From Saturnia japonica (taxonomy: Eukaryota > Arthropoda > Insecta > Lepidoptera > Saturniidae), in NCBI GenBank assembly GCA_033032175.1, contig CM065313.1, positions 20,442,327-20,506,326 of the forward strand: 64,000 bases of DNA. Direction: 5' to 3'. The notes below the pieces were generated by a model, which did no database searches, was not told the origin of the DNA, and was given only the letters and a program-made list of their open reading frames with translations. Shown piece after piece: positions 12,101-20,439 of this stretch. A program made the position numbers and the translations under genes. Every line of letters begins with the position of its first letter. Position 1 is the stretch's first letter.

Positions 12101-15100
12101 TATCGCCGTGTGAAGACATGTTCATAGAGTTATTATAGTGAAGTGGCAGGACAATAAAATCGCCGCGATAAACTCGTTCGTGGAGGTGGCGCCTTAGTCA
12201 AAAGCATCGATCACCTGTTAGTAGTTGTTAGCTTTTTATAGATAGTGTCTATCTAATATAAAAAATGCCATTCTAAGTCACTATGTCTACACCATCTACC
12301 CATGCCATATTTAGATTGAGAAATTGCAGGCTCATAGTGATTCCGTTCTCAGGTTGATAACTACGAAACGCAAGAGTACAACTTCAACATAAAGGACTCT
12401 GCGGACGCTCAGTTCAACAACATCCAGTACATGTACATAGGGCGCAACGAGTCCATGAGCGAGGGGTTCGTGGGGTGCGTGAGTCGCGTCGAGTTCGACG
12501 ACATCTACCCCCTTAAGCTGCTCTTCCAGCAGGACCCGCCGCCCAACGTCAGGAGTCTCGGAGGTTCGATGCTTTTTGCACATTTTTACTTATTTACAGT
12601 ATTTATACAAGGCGAGAGTATGTTGACAAGTCAATTTTTAGAAACACAAAATTGGTGGCATCTGCGTTGCCTAATTCATAGGTAAGTAATTCGGTAGGCT
12701 AACTTATTTTTTGTATACGGCAATTGTGAAATTAAAAAAAATTGGGACTTCTAATATGTAAATCGTTACAAACAGGCAGACGGGCAAAAAACTTCTATGT
12801 CATATTCGTGATCAAATTTCCTTTACAATAGATGTATATCAGGAAAATATGAAAAAGTCTTATGTGGTGCTTACAGACAGAGCTATAAATTTATTCATAT
12901 AGATTTATTGTTGTAGTATGCAAACAGAGAGTAGCAAGTAAAGAAAAAGAGTAGCAGTTTGTAGGTTGTTTTCTTGCTTTATTTTCAATAACAGCTGCCG
13001 ATCGGATACGTTCGATTTTGAATCACCCATCTTGTGTATTGAATAGGTAACCTGAACGAGGACTTCTGCGGCGTGGAGCCGGTGACCCACCCGCCTCAGC
13101 CCATAGAGACCCGGCCTCCGCCTCATGTGGATTTGCAGCACGAGCTGAACTACCATCGCACTGATGAGGCCATACTCGGGAGTACGTATAAATAATACAT
13201 AGTTAACATAATATTGATGACTATAGGCAAGAGATAGGCATATTCTCTCGCGGACTTTTTTTTAGATATACTAAGGACCAATATTTTTGTAGAATATTGT
13301 ATCTACGTATCATTAACCATTACGCCAGCGCACGCGGATAAATCAGTCCGGAAGGGCTACCACTTCCGACTTACTTAACAAAAATCAATATTTAAGGCTA
13401 GCTGAGAGTTGTAGCCTAATGTTAGATATACTATACTATTCCTCGTGAGTCTGGCTATTATATACAAAAATATTTTTTCTAATCCGACTGCTAGTTCCAG
13501 AAATCAGCGTGTTTAAACAAACAAATAATAAACTTTTTCGCTTTATTATTGATAATAGGTCTTCATAAGTGTAGTGTGTGTAAGTGTATCCTAGACTCCG
13601 TGCAACACGTCCATTCTCGCCAATGACTCGTGCTACTGACGCGTTACGCTCGTTTCGGTGTAGGCATGCTTGTATAAATATATAAATTACATTAGAGTAC
13701 ATTGCATTATATACATTTAATGTATATTGTAGTCCCACATACACTACAACAAGGTAAACCTATTGTGGTGTGAAAAATTTATAAAAATAATCGTTAAACC
13801 GAGTTTCTTGCCTTTCCGATGGTTGGGCTGGTTTCCGAACCGGTAGTAGTGTTTGGACATTAACAAGTTCCTTGTTGTGTAACATCTTGGACGTGAATAA
13901 AAGCGTTCTGATGGGACGTCGCTACGTGTCATTCGTGCAGCGGTGCGTCTGGTCGGCTTTTTTCGACTCGGCGCTCTTCTCTCAATAATTATACTGAACG
14001 CTTCTCTCCGTACTAAAGTCACTACTTTACGTGTGTTAGTGTTTATCTGAATATTTGCTTTATTTTTCGTTTTTATTTATCCATAGTTCAATATTTAAAA
14101 AATATGATTATTGATGTTTCGCATCTGCTAGGCGGTCCATTATGCCTCAGATCTTTTTGATTGTTATGATGAATTTTTGTAGTCTTACTAGATTTTTTGA
14201 TGTATTTTGTTTACCGTACCAGATTTTTTATTATGATGCATTTTTGTAGCCGTACTTGCCTTCATCTTCCTGATGCTGATTGTGGTCGCCATCGTGCTCG
14301 TACGAGCATTGTCCAGGCATAAGGGAGAATATCTTACGCAGGTGCGCTATATTATTTTCTCATCTTAACATTTGTTTATCGTTATCGAAATTACCAACCA
14401 CGGATTTCAACAGTAGTAGTTTTTATTTATTTGTTAAGAGACGATGTGGCCCAAGATGTTAGCACGCTAAGCCTAGTAGAAGACTGGCTCTCAAGTACAG
14501 CTGTCGGAACACACCTATTGGTGTTTGTAGAGTGGTAGCTAGCCAGGCGGGCATTAGATAATGCTGTGGTTTCATCACGATGTTTTCCTGCCTGAGCCAC
14601 ATTGTAAGGATTCGAACTCATGTCGATCGACGCGGTGTCCGTACATGCTACCAGTGATCCATCATCACTACTACCCAGTAAGACTAGTTTTAATGAACCA
14701 TTTGTAACAGGTTCCTAGAAATCCCTTGCAGATATTGTGACAGAGTCAACAAGCAATCACACAAAGACACAAACGTTCATTCATAGAATCGTAAAGCTTT
14801 CTTTATCGTTTGTTTACATCCACAGATGTTCAGCAGTTGTAATAATAACCTTTTAATATAAAGTTCAAGTACCTACTGAAAGTTATATTTGAGACTACGG
14901 AATTATAGTGGTCCCTTCATCGTCGTTATAATTGAAATCCACTGCATATATAAAAGAAAATCGTGATTAACTGACTAAATGACTGATCTACCACTGAACC
15001 GATTGGGCTGACATCTGGATCACAGGTAGTTCTTATGACATAGGGGGCCACTAACGGCGGATATATGAAAATTCTCACTCCGAAATGGGTGTAACGGAAG

Positions 15101-15313
15101 TTTAAAATTTGTATGGAGAAATCATAATATCAGAATTATTTTTTCAAATTTGGTGCTAGTGAAGCTAGTATTGTATACCTGCACGAAATACCTTCATGTA
15201 AAAACTGTTTAAAGGAGGAGCGTGGTGCCGACGGGGCTGCTGATCCGGACTCTGCCGCCCTGGCCGCGGCTACCGGTCCGCGCGTCACCAAACGCAGGGA
15301 GTTCTTCATATAG
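42..15313 (+). CDS. Nrx-IV: Neurexin-IV (Caspr-like septate-junction protein), 3' part, 16 exons
   Basis: Single-pass membrane protein of septate and paranodal-type junctions. In Drosophila it acts with Contactin and Neuroglian outside the cell and binds the 4.1 protein Coracle inside. Exons: 42-186, 806-912, 1544-1669, 2753-2956, 4189-4368, 4906-5043, 6005-6141, 6494-6645, 7854-8050, 9847-9987, 10474-10653, 11120-11253, 12353-12563, 13047-13181, 14250-14341, 15215-15313 (stop TAG). Every junction is AG/GT and all split codons rejoin, giving 2373 coding bases (791 residues). Order seen: end of laminin-G 2, EGF 1, fibrinogen-like, laminin-G 3, EGF 2, laminin-G 4, proline-rich stalk, transmembrane helix, tail ending EFFI. 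Fly Nrx-IV is about 1280 residues, so roughly the first 40% lies upstream of the window. Identity rests on domain order and on fibrinogen-like and tail motifs specific to this family. Confidence 0.95.
262..615 (-). repeat. Dispersed repeat D, copy 1 (intron 1)
   Basis: Inverted relative to 42455-42845 over its whole length. Shared blocks include TAGACTATTTTCTGTTTGAC (reverse strand here), the TTGAACTTAGACC / GGTCTAAGTTCAA block, and the block around CGGAAGACTGAGATTTGGCATGG. No open reading frame and no terminal inverted repeat seen. The class is unknown; strand is given relative to the copy at 42.5 kb. Confidence 0.7.
806..912 (+). CDS. Nrx-IV: Nrx-IV exon 2: EGF-like domain 1
   Basis: One exon codes one EGF module with six cysteines (C-x5-C-x5-C-x8-C-x-C-x8-C, including CEHGGVC and CDCHG). 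Acceptor gttgtcag, donor GTAATT. It enters with one base and leaves with one base of a codon. Confidence 0.93.
1544..1669 (+). CDS. Nrx-IV: Nrx-IV exon 3: start of fibrinogen-like region
   Basis: Reads HPLSCLAYKNVQS, then IDVDGSGPLPAFPVTCEFY, the start of the Caspr/Nrx-IV fibrinogen-like module (IDxDGxGPL...PVxCxF). Acceptor attacag, donor GTGAGT. Confidence 0.93.
2430..2735 (+). repeat. LINE-tail-like repeat (intron 3)
   Basis: Starts near a degraded 'gccccacgctttcacccgtg' block and ends in the 'agcctatgttactcg ... cgtccagtcgtttttgag' type text followed by TTACAAACAAACAG. Related text occurs at 39715-40115, 57315-57625 and 58640-58990. It resembles the 3' tails of widespread lepidopteran non-LTR elements; the clade is not determined. 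Confidence 0.55.
2753..2956 (+). CDS. Nrx-IV: Nrx-IV exon 4: fibrinogen-like region
   Basis: Contains DGRIITAVQHSSSQVTVVDG, then GSF.QDITYDA, and RSHSCMQRLEYWCRHSRLLN. The C-x-Q-x-x-x-Y-x-C pair is diagnostic of the Caspr family. Locally GC-rich, unlike the flanking introns. Donor GTCAGT at 2957; using this donor keeps the frame into exon 5, whereas GTAACC at 2961 would not. Confidence 0.94.
3288..3500 (+). repeat. Dispersed repeat F, copy 1 (intron 4)
   Basis: About 200-bp family beginning GAAAATCAACTTCAATGATT, then 'cttcgaagttgaaggtcca', 'tttcctttccaa', 'aaacaaagaagttatggctgaac', and ending in an A/T-rich run. Seven copies lie in the window: 3288-3500, 3720-3925 (-), 6680-6870, 40790-40985, 46010-46235 (-), 55935-56160 and 60150-60385. 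No coding capacity. Confidence 0.8.
3720..3925 (-). repeat. Dispersed repeat F, copy 2 (intron 4, inverted)
   Basis: Reverse complement of the 3288-3500 copy. It contains 'gccatatcttctttgtttat', 'catcggacctttaactttg' and 'aaaattgatgttggtttttc'. The two copies in opposite orientation are about 220 bp apart and could pair in the pre-mRNA. Confidence 0.75.
4189..4368 (+). CDS. Nrx-IV: Nrx-IV exon 5: fibrinogen-like region
   Basis: Reads WWVSR..QRMDYWAGAPPG and CQCGVLGSCLDPTKWCNCDA. The DYW.GA.PGS..C.CG...C.D..KWCNCD block is highly conserved in Nrx-IV and Caspr proteins. Acceptor gtacgcag, donor GTAATA. Confidence 0.95.
4545..4760 (-). repeat. Dispersed repeat G, copy 1 (intron 5)
   Basis: Inverted relative to 13255-13500 and 57655-57885. 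Shared blocks: TCACGAGGAATAGTAT / ATACTATTCCTCGTGA, AACATTAGGCTACAACTCTC, and the 'gcgtgcgctggc' block. No ORF and no terminal repeat. Confidence 0.75.
4906..5043 (+). CDS. Nrx-IV: Nrx-IV exon 6: end of fibrinogen-like region
   Basis: Reads EFQSDGGEITEKEFLPVKQL, then RFGDTG..LDEKEGRYTLGP and LLCEGD. DGG...K..LPV..LRFGDTG and the LGPL.CxGD linker before laminin-G 3 are family hallmarks. Acceptor catcatag, donor GTATGA. Confidence 0.94.
5390..5690 (+). repeat. LTR-like block (possible solo LTR) in intron 6
   Basis: A GC-richer 300-bp block inside an AT-rich intron. It has a near-palindromic GTCACGTGAC, a TATAAAG at 5466-5472, TCAGTC at 5483-5488, and AATAAA at 5640-5645 followed by a T-rich stretch: the promoter-to-poly(A) layout of an LTR. 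The ends and a target duplication could not be fixed and no second copy was found, so this is only a candidate. Confidence 0.3.
6005..6141 (+). CDS. Nrx-IV: Nrx-IV exon 7: laminin-G 3, first part
   Basis: Reads LFSNAVTFRISDAVITLPMF, then the laminin-G core G-D-I-Y-F-E-F-K-T-T and ENAVLFHSK. Acceptor gcattag, donor GTATTT; codon-complete (phase 0) exit. Confidence 0.93.
6494..6645 (+). CDS. Nrx-IV: Nrx-IV exon 8: laminin-G 3, middle
   Basis: Reads GPQDYIKLSIIGGNQLQFQF, then RLTDNEWHSVSIDRN, the D-x-x-W-H-x-V motif of laminin-G. Acceptor aattcag, donor GTATGT; phase 2 exit. Confidence 0.93.
6680..6870 (+). repeat. Dispersed repeat F, copy 3 (intron 8)
   Basis: Same text as 3288-3500 (GAAAATCAACTTCAATGATT, 'aagttgaaggtccaatgcca', 'taccctctgttcaac'), more diverged at its 3' end. 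Confidence 0.75.
7397..7765 (+). repeat. Dispersed repeat C, copy 1 (intron 8)
   Basis: Begins with 'ctttattcaatttaggcccc' and runs through 'ggttcggaaaacatcccagtc', then 'gagggagtcacttccagacat' and 'ccttttgacagtaaaactt'. The same succession occurs at 55793-56400, interrupted by an insertion, and a short piece lies at 11729-11830. It looks like the 3' region of a larger element; no coding part is present. Confidence 0.7.
7854..8050 (+). CDS. Nrx-IV: Nrx-IV exon 9: laminin-G 3, end
   Basis: Reads KEARVVVDG, then LTTGLALGASLDRKDGFVGC and LRALLINGRPIDL, the closing strands of laminin-G 3 (GFVGC). Acceptor gattgtag, donor GTAATA. Confidence 0.93.
8080..8352 (+). pseudogene. Retroelement C-terminal fragment (same family as 41-kb ORF), frameshifted
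   Basis: The first frame reads KRCKYADLGRGYLFMSYGVE and TLGLWGPTACSLFKEL, matching residues about 172-205 of the ORF ending at 41832 (KACKYRGLGSEYDF, GVETLGPWGPSATRLFKE). After a +1 shift before 8258 it continues QYLGQRISIAIQGGNAASLL, matching SYLGQRISLAIQRGNAASIF. It lies in intron 9 of Nrx-IV, just after the exon 9 donor, and is not part of that gene. Confidence 0.8.
8616..8751. mobile_element. Palindromic MITE, copy 1 (intron 9)
   Basis: The ends are inverted: TAAGGTTGCCTGTCTACTGA at 8616 against the reverse complement of ...TGTGGACAGCCAGCCTAA. The interior also folds on itself ('gcaaattttgatcaac' / 'attggtcgaaatttgc', 'aattgcataaaattctagtg' / 'tgcaattctattgg'). Same family as 10115-10294. 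Confidence 0.7.
9847..9987 (+). CDS. Nrx-IV: Nrx-IV exon 10: EGF-like domain 2
   Basis: A single-exon EGF module, GRCQSSPCLNNGTCHEGYDS, then YSCDC and GPICADG. A conserved extra cysteine (EGCVGRC) links it to laminin-G 3. Acceptor gattag, donor GTGAGC. Confidence 0.93.
10115..10294. mobile_element. Palindromic MITE, copy 2 (intron 10)
   Basis: Left end TAAGACTGCCTGCCCACTGA at 10115; right end ...TTTTAGTGGACAGGCAACCTTA to 10294, its inverted match. The inside carries two 'tctattgg/ctattgat' palindromic blocks around CTAGAGATGC. A short non-autonomous DNA element; the superfamily is uncertain. Confidence 0.75.
10474..10653 (+). CDS. Nrx-IV: Nrx-IV exon 11: laminin-G 4, first part
   Basis: Reads VNLRPNSLIKYDFLGSWRS, then KIRVGFTTTNTKGFLLGFYS, the start of the last laminin-G domain. 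Acceptor gctatag, donor GTGAGT. Confidence 0.93.
11120..11253 (+). CDS. Nrx-IV: Nrx-IV exon 12: laminin-G 4, middle
   Basis: Reads YLRVVFDFGFERQEIIFQG, then LGQYHDVRLSRKNNGATLVL. The Y-H-D-V replaces the more usual W-H-x-V. Acceptor ccaatag, donor GTATGT; phase 0 exit. Confidence 0.92.
11665..12193. mobile_element. PIF/Harbinger-type MITE with perfect 22-bp TIRs (intron 12)
   Basis: Positions 11665-11686 and 12172-12193 are perfect reverse complements of each other (22 of 22; outer bases GGCGCCACCTCCACG). Both sides are flanked by TTA (11662-11664 and 12194-12196), the 3-bp target duplication typical of PIF/Harbinger. Length 529 bp, no transposase, so non-autonomous. Perfect ends suggest a fairly recent insertion. 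Positions 11729-11830 inside it match dispersed repeat C. Confidence 0.88.
12353..12563 (+). CDS. Nrx-IV: Nrx-IV exon 13: laminin-G 4, end
   Basis: Reads VDNYETQEYNFNIKDSADAQ, then YMYIGRNESMSEGFVGCVSR and FDDIYPLKLLF. It closes laminin-G 4 with GFVGC and leads to a PPP stretch. Acceptor gttctcag, donor GTTCGA, a weaker donor but the only one that keeps frame with exon 14. Confidence 0.92.
13047..13181 (+). CDS. Nrx-IV: Nrx-IV exon 14: extracellular juxtamembrane stalk
   Basis: Reads NLNEDFCGVEPVTHPPQPIE, then TRPPPHVDLQHELNYHRTDE. One cysteine followed by a proline-rich stalk. Acceptor gaatag, donor GTACGT. Confidence 0.92.
13255..13500 (+). repeat. Dispersed repeat G, copy 2 (intron 14)
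   Basis: Matches 57655-57885 directly and 4545-4760 in reverse ('agatatactaaggaccaata', 'cgtatcattaaccattacg', 'ggctagctgagagttgtagc', 'cctcgtgagtctggctatta'). Confidence 0.75.
14250..14341 (+). CDS. Nrx-IV: Nrx-IV exon 15: transmembrane helix and 4.1-binding start
   Basis: Codes VLAFIFLMLIVVAIVLV, a clear hydrophobic helix, then the basic stop-transfer RALSRHKGEYLTQ. The R-H-K-G-x-Y juxtamembrane motif is the expected FERM/protein 4.1 (Coracle) docking site. Acceptor ttttgtag, donor GTGCGC; phase 0. Confidence 0.94.
14440..14680 (-). repeat. tRNA-derived SINE family A, copy 1 (intron 15)
   Basis: Read on the minus strand it opens with a tRNA-like head (A-box-like 'tggatcactggtagcatgt', B-box-like GAGTTCGAATCC), then a body with 'catcgtgatgaaaccacag' and an end 'ctaggcttagcgtgctaaca'. 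Other copies: 21707-21960 (-), 31712-31925 (+), 37622-37875 (+), 43545-43800 (-), 54940-55225 (-), 60600-60840 (+). Confidence 0.75.
15215..15313 (+). CDS. Nrx-IV: Nrx-IV exon 16: cytoplasmic tail, PDZ motif and stop
   Basis: Reads EERGADGAADPDSAALAATG, then PRVTKRREFFI and TAG at 15311-15313. The terminal EFFI is a class II-type PDZ ligand like the C-terminus of fly Nrx-IV. The exon is GC-rich against an AT-rich background. Acceptor gtttaaag. Confidence 0.94.
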   Translation, partial: EERGADGAADPDSAALAAATGPRVTKRREFFI

Positions 15314-16970
15314 TCCCCCCACTTCCCTCCCAACACACAATCACACAGGTACACACACACACTATATTATAGTCATAGACATACTTTTATACCAACACAT
15401 AAAGACTCAAACTATAAGATACTCGTTCAACTCATCACAAGTAAAAAATGAACATGTCATGTATTAAAATGGCGTTTATCGATTAACTGAGGTCAGTAAA
15501 GCACAAAATAATTGGTATTATTTATGCAATTATTTGTTGTTACCACATTTCATTACTAAAGTAAATAAAAACAAATACTATATGTAAAATATAAAACTTT
15601 GACTTAATAAAATTGTCGATATAGACACATTTATTTTAATTTGTGTCCGGTCATTAAAAAAGTTTACCATCTAATACAAAAAAAAAAACACATAATCAGT
15701 GAAAATAATATACTTAATACTATAAGTTAGTATAATTAATATTATTATTTGAATATAGTGTTTTAACATTTTTTTTACCTGTAGGTATGCAGGTAAATCT
15801 AACCTCGCCCTCTGAAACGTACAATCGTACTCTATACACTAACTATACGTATAAGTGAACGCTCTTGTTAAACGCTATCTATCGATACAAATTAGTACTT
15901 CAAATAATTATTTGAAGACATATTATAATTTTCTAAGAATATTTTAAGATTATTTATTAGTTACTTAACACATCGACTAATTTATATATCTGAAGTACAA
16001 AATTTTATCGATAGATTGCGCTTAACGGGTTCGCCCACATTTACTATACCGTACACTACTGCAAAGGCAAAAACGTCTCAAAGCTGAGTTGACTTGTTTT
16101 AATTTCACAGCAATTATTGTCATCTTTCTGAAAACATTTGATGATTCAATAAGTATTCTTTTTAGAAAACAATATATAAAAAAAATCTATAAACAAGCCA
16201 AAGTATTAAAAAGGAAACAAAAAAACTCGACTGCAACATAAACATAATTAAATAATAATAATAATATCATTTTTTTTTCTATTTTGCTCTATATTTGATT
16301 CCCAGACGTCGTACTCAGATATTATATAACCAATATCACTCAGACAATTAAGACAAATCTAAGGACACCTCATATAATAAAATCCAACAAGCCGTTTAGG
16401 CTACAAAGCGTGCCAAAGGAATGTACACACATACATAATAAAAACATAACCCTACATTTTCGCAGTCCGGTAAATATTTGTCTACCTAATTGTTCATTAT
16501 GTAATTTTGAAATTGTTCTCGGCACAAAAGTAAGAGCTATTTAATATGGTCGGACTTTAAATAAACATTTTGAAAGCGGGCGTGCTTTTGTATATGCTTA
16601 GATAAGTGTTAAATCTACTAATATTATTGATTAGCTTTTGCTGCTATAAAAGTTAAATTAACTTTTGCTATGTTCAAAATAATTTAGACTGAGAGATGTG
16701 TGTAGCTTGTAAATTTTGATATACAGATATATCGATAAATAATTTAATCATCTGAAATGGTCAGCAGTATATTTCAAGCAGCGTTAAAGTAGGGGTAAAT
16801 AATTTTATGTCGTTATATCAAGTAAAGGTATTCTTATCTGTCTTTCTCTCTCGAGGTAACACGTGGATATAGCTTCCAACATTCTTATAATGTTTTGATT
16901 ATCTTTTAACCAGTTTCCTGTATCTTATAATATATATCTGTGAAATGTTGCTTTTAAATACTAAGTAAAA
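15314..16970 (+). other. Probable Nrx-IV 3' UTR, AT-rich, repeat-free
   Basis: About 1.65 kb after the stop holds no repeat I recognise, unlike the rest of the window. AATAAA occurs at 15564-15569 and 15606-15611, and further copies lie at 17594-17599 and 17680-17685. Which poly(A) site is used cannot be told from sequence, so the UTR may be about 0.3 kb or more than 2 kb. That this is UTR is an inference from position and lack of insertions. Confidence 0.45.
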
Positions 16971-16974
16971 CTAA

Positions 16975-17060
16975 GAATCCCACTGTTGGGCAAAAGCTTT
17001 TTCTCAAGAGGTGGTGTGCGATAAATGACCACGCCAGCCTACGACGTATTAGTGATTTCA
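16975..17060 (+). repeat. Repeat with 'cactgttgggcaaaagc' head
   Basis: Reads 'cccactgttgggcaaaagct', then 'gccagcctacgacgtattag'. Diverged relatives lie at 51000-51200 and, in reverse, at 62040-62220 ('ggaaaacatagtgaggaaac', 'ggcctttgcccagtagcttg'). A common short lepidopteran repeat type. Confidence 0.45.
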
Positions 17061-19329
17061 AACATTGATTAATCTGCAGTTCTGTATTTTTCCCATATAC
17101 AAGAAAATTTCTCAAACGATCAGCTTCCATTATATTTTCCTTTACCGACTGGAAATGTGATTAAATCTTATCTAAAAAAGATTTGAAAAAGATATACAAT
17201 AAAAATACAACTATATTGACATTGCAAACATATGACCGAAAGTCGGTATTATGTTTGTTATAACTTTAGGCTTCTGACAACTTTTGTCTAATTGTATTAT
17301 TTACTTTTAACTCTGGCTGTAAAATAATCTTTCTTGAGAAAATCAACATCTATAGTTTCTTAGGATTATCGACAAATGTTATCGATAATATCGACAATTC
17401 TATGTTTAACTTAATTCTTCTTAACATTTCATAAATGAAAAACCAATATAATGTAATGTACTACAATGTCATATACTTAAAGTAATAACTACAAGATATG
17501 ATAATTTATATTAAAAAAAAATTTTTTTTACCCATAAGCAACATGATTAGCTTTAAGTAAATTTTTTGTGTATCTCTGTTATTCTGTAATCTCAATAAAA
17601 TAATTGTAAATTAGTTTAAGACGTATATATATAAGTTTATATTATAATTTAAGTTACTATCCCAGGGTTGACTGGAATAAAAGTTAGGCGATAAAGAATA
17701 TAAACAAAAACTGGTTTTGACAGCCCTGAAGTATAGAATTTTTGTTTTCCGATTGCTCTTTAAGCGTAGGTTTTAGTACTACGTTTAGTGATAGGAATTA
17801 TGTTGTCTGATTTACTTTTTTTCCGTCCAAAATATTTTTTTTACTTAATCGATGATGAGATCATTTTGAAATCTACAGGTAAAACTGAAAATTTATAACT
17901 TTTTAATCTTTAATTTTTTGAGGTGTAAACATTTTTTACTATATTTATGTTTTATCACAAGTGTGGATTATCTTTAAGTAACTAGTTTATATTGCCAACG
18001 CGACGTTGAAATAAATATAAAGACACGCCAATATTCGTTATTTTTAAACCATTTTTTTAAATCAAATGTTATACCGTATTTCATTTTCTTGTGATGTCTT
18101 GTTGCTTATTTGAACGTTTAATAATGTCGGAATAAGGACGGAAGTGTTTGCTCATTACGTATTTTTATCGATATCGAAGAATTAATATCGACAATTTTTA
18201 AATCACTTGAATCTTATTACGAGTTACAAAAAAGGAAATCTCTGTTTTGTGCTGTGTGCTGAAATATTCGTCATTGCGTCTTGCTTCCATTTCTAGGGTT
18301 TAGGAGCAGCCAGTGTATAAAATAAACTTTACCTCTATAATTAATCAAATTTATCTAAGAAAATCTAAATACTTTTATAACGGAACAATATGAATTTATT
18401 TCTTGATGTATTTATTCTCTGTAAATAATATTACACACTAGTATAAATGTTTAAGAATTACTAATACCCATATTAAACTGTATTTTAATTTAAATTGTTT
18501 ATTAAATACGGTCACTAATAAATTATTATTAGTGTAGAAAGTTCGAATCGACAAATTTGATAGCCGGTTAGAGTTTTTGCAGAATATTTGTTTTTATGCT
18601 GGCTATTAAATAATATTAATAAAAAAATGGAATACATAAAAGGGGGTTTTTAAGAGTTTTCAATCTTTGAAGTTAACTTCGTTTGAATAAATAATGCAAA
18701 CTTAAAGTCAAACAACAAATAATAAAACCGACAAAACGTGGGTCTGGTTTGAATGAACTAAACAAAAGAAAAGACATATTTTTTGTTAAATGCATAACAC
18801 AAATATAATGCCCTCGCAACTTCGCACTTTGCCGATTTTAATGAGATTATGATTTTTCTAATTATAATTATTCGATATCGATAAAAAGTAGCTTGCAACT
18901 GTAGTTGAGTCGTGTGTGTAAACAGTTTTATTGTATCGACTAGTAGGTACCTACGTCATTATAATATGGTAATGTGCCTTAATGTTTCAACGCTGACACG
19001 TAGGCACGTAGTGTTTGTTCAATCATATAGAGTGTTGATCCTAGAGTTTTTATTTTAATACTTTCAATATCACGAATAAATTTTCCACGAATACGCTGTT
19101 GATGTTTTATTGTTTCGTCTGACATTTTATCCGAATGAATGAAATGTGCAGTAAGGCAAGTGTCGAGTGTGATACCTGTTTATGTTTATTATCAATATTA
19201 TAATATTAAAAATAATAACTATGGTGATGCGACACAGTGAATCGTAGATTCTGTTACCTATAACTCTGACAGTTGTTCTGGAAACACACTGGCTGGGTCT
19301 CTACAGTTTCATGGTATGGCAAAGATTCT
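17061..19329. other. AT-rich non-coding stretch, nothing recognised
   Basis: No ORF with protein character and no repeat shared with the rest of the window. It contains AATAAA at 17594 and 17680 that could end a long Nrx-IV transcript, and scattered TATCGATA-like motifs, which are frequent across the whole window and so not distinctive. Confidence 0.5.
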
Positions 19330-19602
19330 TATATTGCTACCTTTTGAAAGCATGTTGCTCTGTTGTAGAAGAGAGAAGGGAATTAGATTCAATGGTTACT
19401 CAGAACACTCCACGATACAGACGGTAGAACATGCTCAGCGAGGCAATGTGCCTACGTAGCTGAAACGGCTTGATGTATTTTATAACGTTCGCATCACTCA
19501 CAATGCGGACAGCCCGTCTCTGCAACTTGTCCAGGACATCGATGAGATATTCTGAGGATTGACCCAGTGATGTGAACAATATTCCATACGGGGTCGAACT
19601 TA
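19330..19602 (-). pseudogene. LINE (Jockey/CR1/R1-like) reverse-transcriptase C-terminal relic
   Basis: The minus strand from about 19588 reads MEYCSHHW in one frame and, after a frameshift, SEYLIDVLDKLQRRAVRIVS, then YIKPFQLRRHIASLSMFYRL and YRGVF before a stop at 19400-19402. Further homologous text (TTEQHAF) follows the stop. MEYCSH.W...LD.LQRRAVRI...LRR.ASL..FYRLY is the standard C-terminal signature of insect LINE polymerases. Broken by a shift and a stop, so inactive. Confidence 0.78.
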
Positions 19603-19809
19603 TGTCTCGTAAAGAAGGTACTGCTTAAAAAACCAACGCACTCTTCAGAATTTAGAGGAGATGACGGTTATAATGAACTAAGAAGCGGACGGTGTTTCCT
19701 CACTAGACACTTGTACCTACTGTACAAAATTTCTCAACCCTTCAGTTTTCTCTTTTACGGCCAATAGAGTTACAGAAAATACAAATGAGTACCTAATATT
19801 TATAACATA

Positions 19810-19965
19810 TTATTTTTTTTTGTAATAGCTCGGCATATTGACGGTACTGTCGCTGATGGTAAGCACAGCAAAGTCGAAACAACGGCAACCATTGAGAGAT
19901 CTTAATCCATCGGCGGTCGCTAATGTCATGTCGGCATATCTCTTCAAGTACGCTTATGGGACCGG
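19810..19965 (+). repeat. Dispersed repeat K, copy 1
   Basis: 'tactgtcgctgatggtaagc' followed by 'ttaatccatcggcggtcgct'. Related text lies at 25112-25290, 27050-27150 and 62578-62860 ('gcactgtatctaatggtaag'). The clean reading frame here is not a recognised protein. Confidence 0.55.
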
Positions 19966-20439
19966 TGACGTAAGAACACACACTAGCTGGAAGAAGAATC
20001 CACAGCTTCACGGTACGACAAAGATAAGACATAGAGAACTTTTTATGCATACAGTACTGTTTGTATTTCATGTATACCGCCATAACCTTTACTGAGGTAG
20101 TTGTGTAAATTATTGAATTCCACGCGGGTCACTGGGTTAACTGCCAGCGGTTTACGACGCGTCGAGATGCCCTGTAAATTTTTTCATATTATTATCCATA
20201 ATAATGTTACAAAGGTATAATTATTGTATAACAAAGTAAAATACGAAGTGAAAGTATGTATTTTATATTCAACTACTTTCGTTTATTTACAATGAGATAA
20301 CTTAAGGTTTAAAATAAGGGTTGGTTTATTATGGTTTCCAAGTTAGAGGCATTTTCTAGGACCTTGCAAAAAGTTTTTCCCAAAGGTGTATCTGATACGA
20401 TAATTGTACCGAGCTAACAAAGAATAAATAAATAAGCCT

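Noticed and set aside
19838..20095. Apparent small gene of 85 codons
   Set aside because: The first half is repeat K text also seen at 25112 and 62578; no splice signals or known protein.
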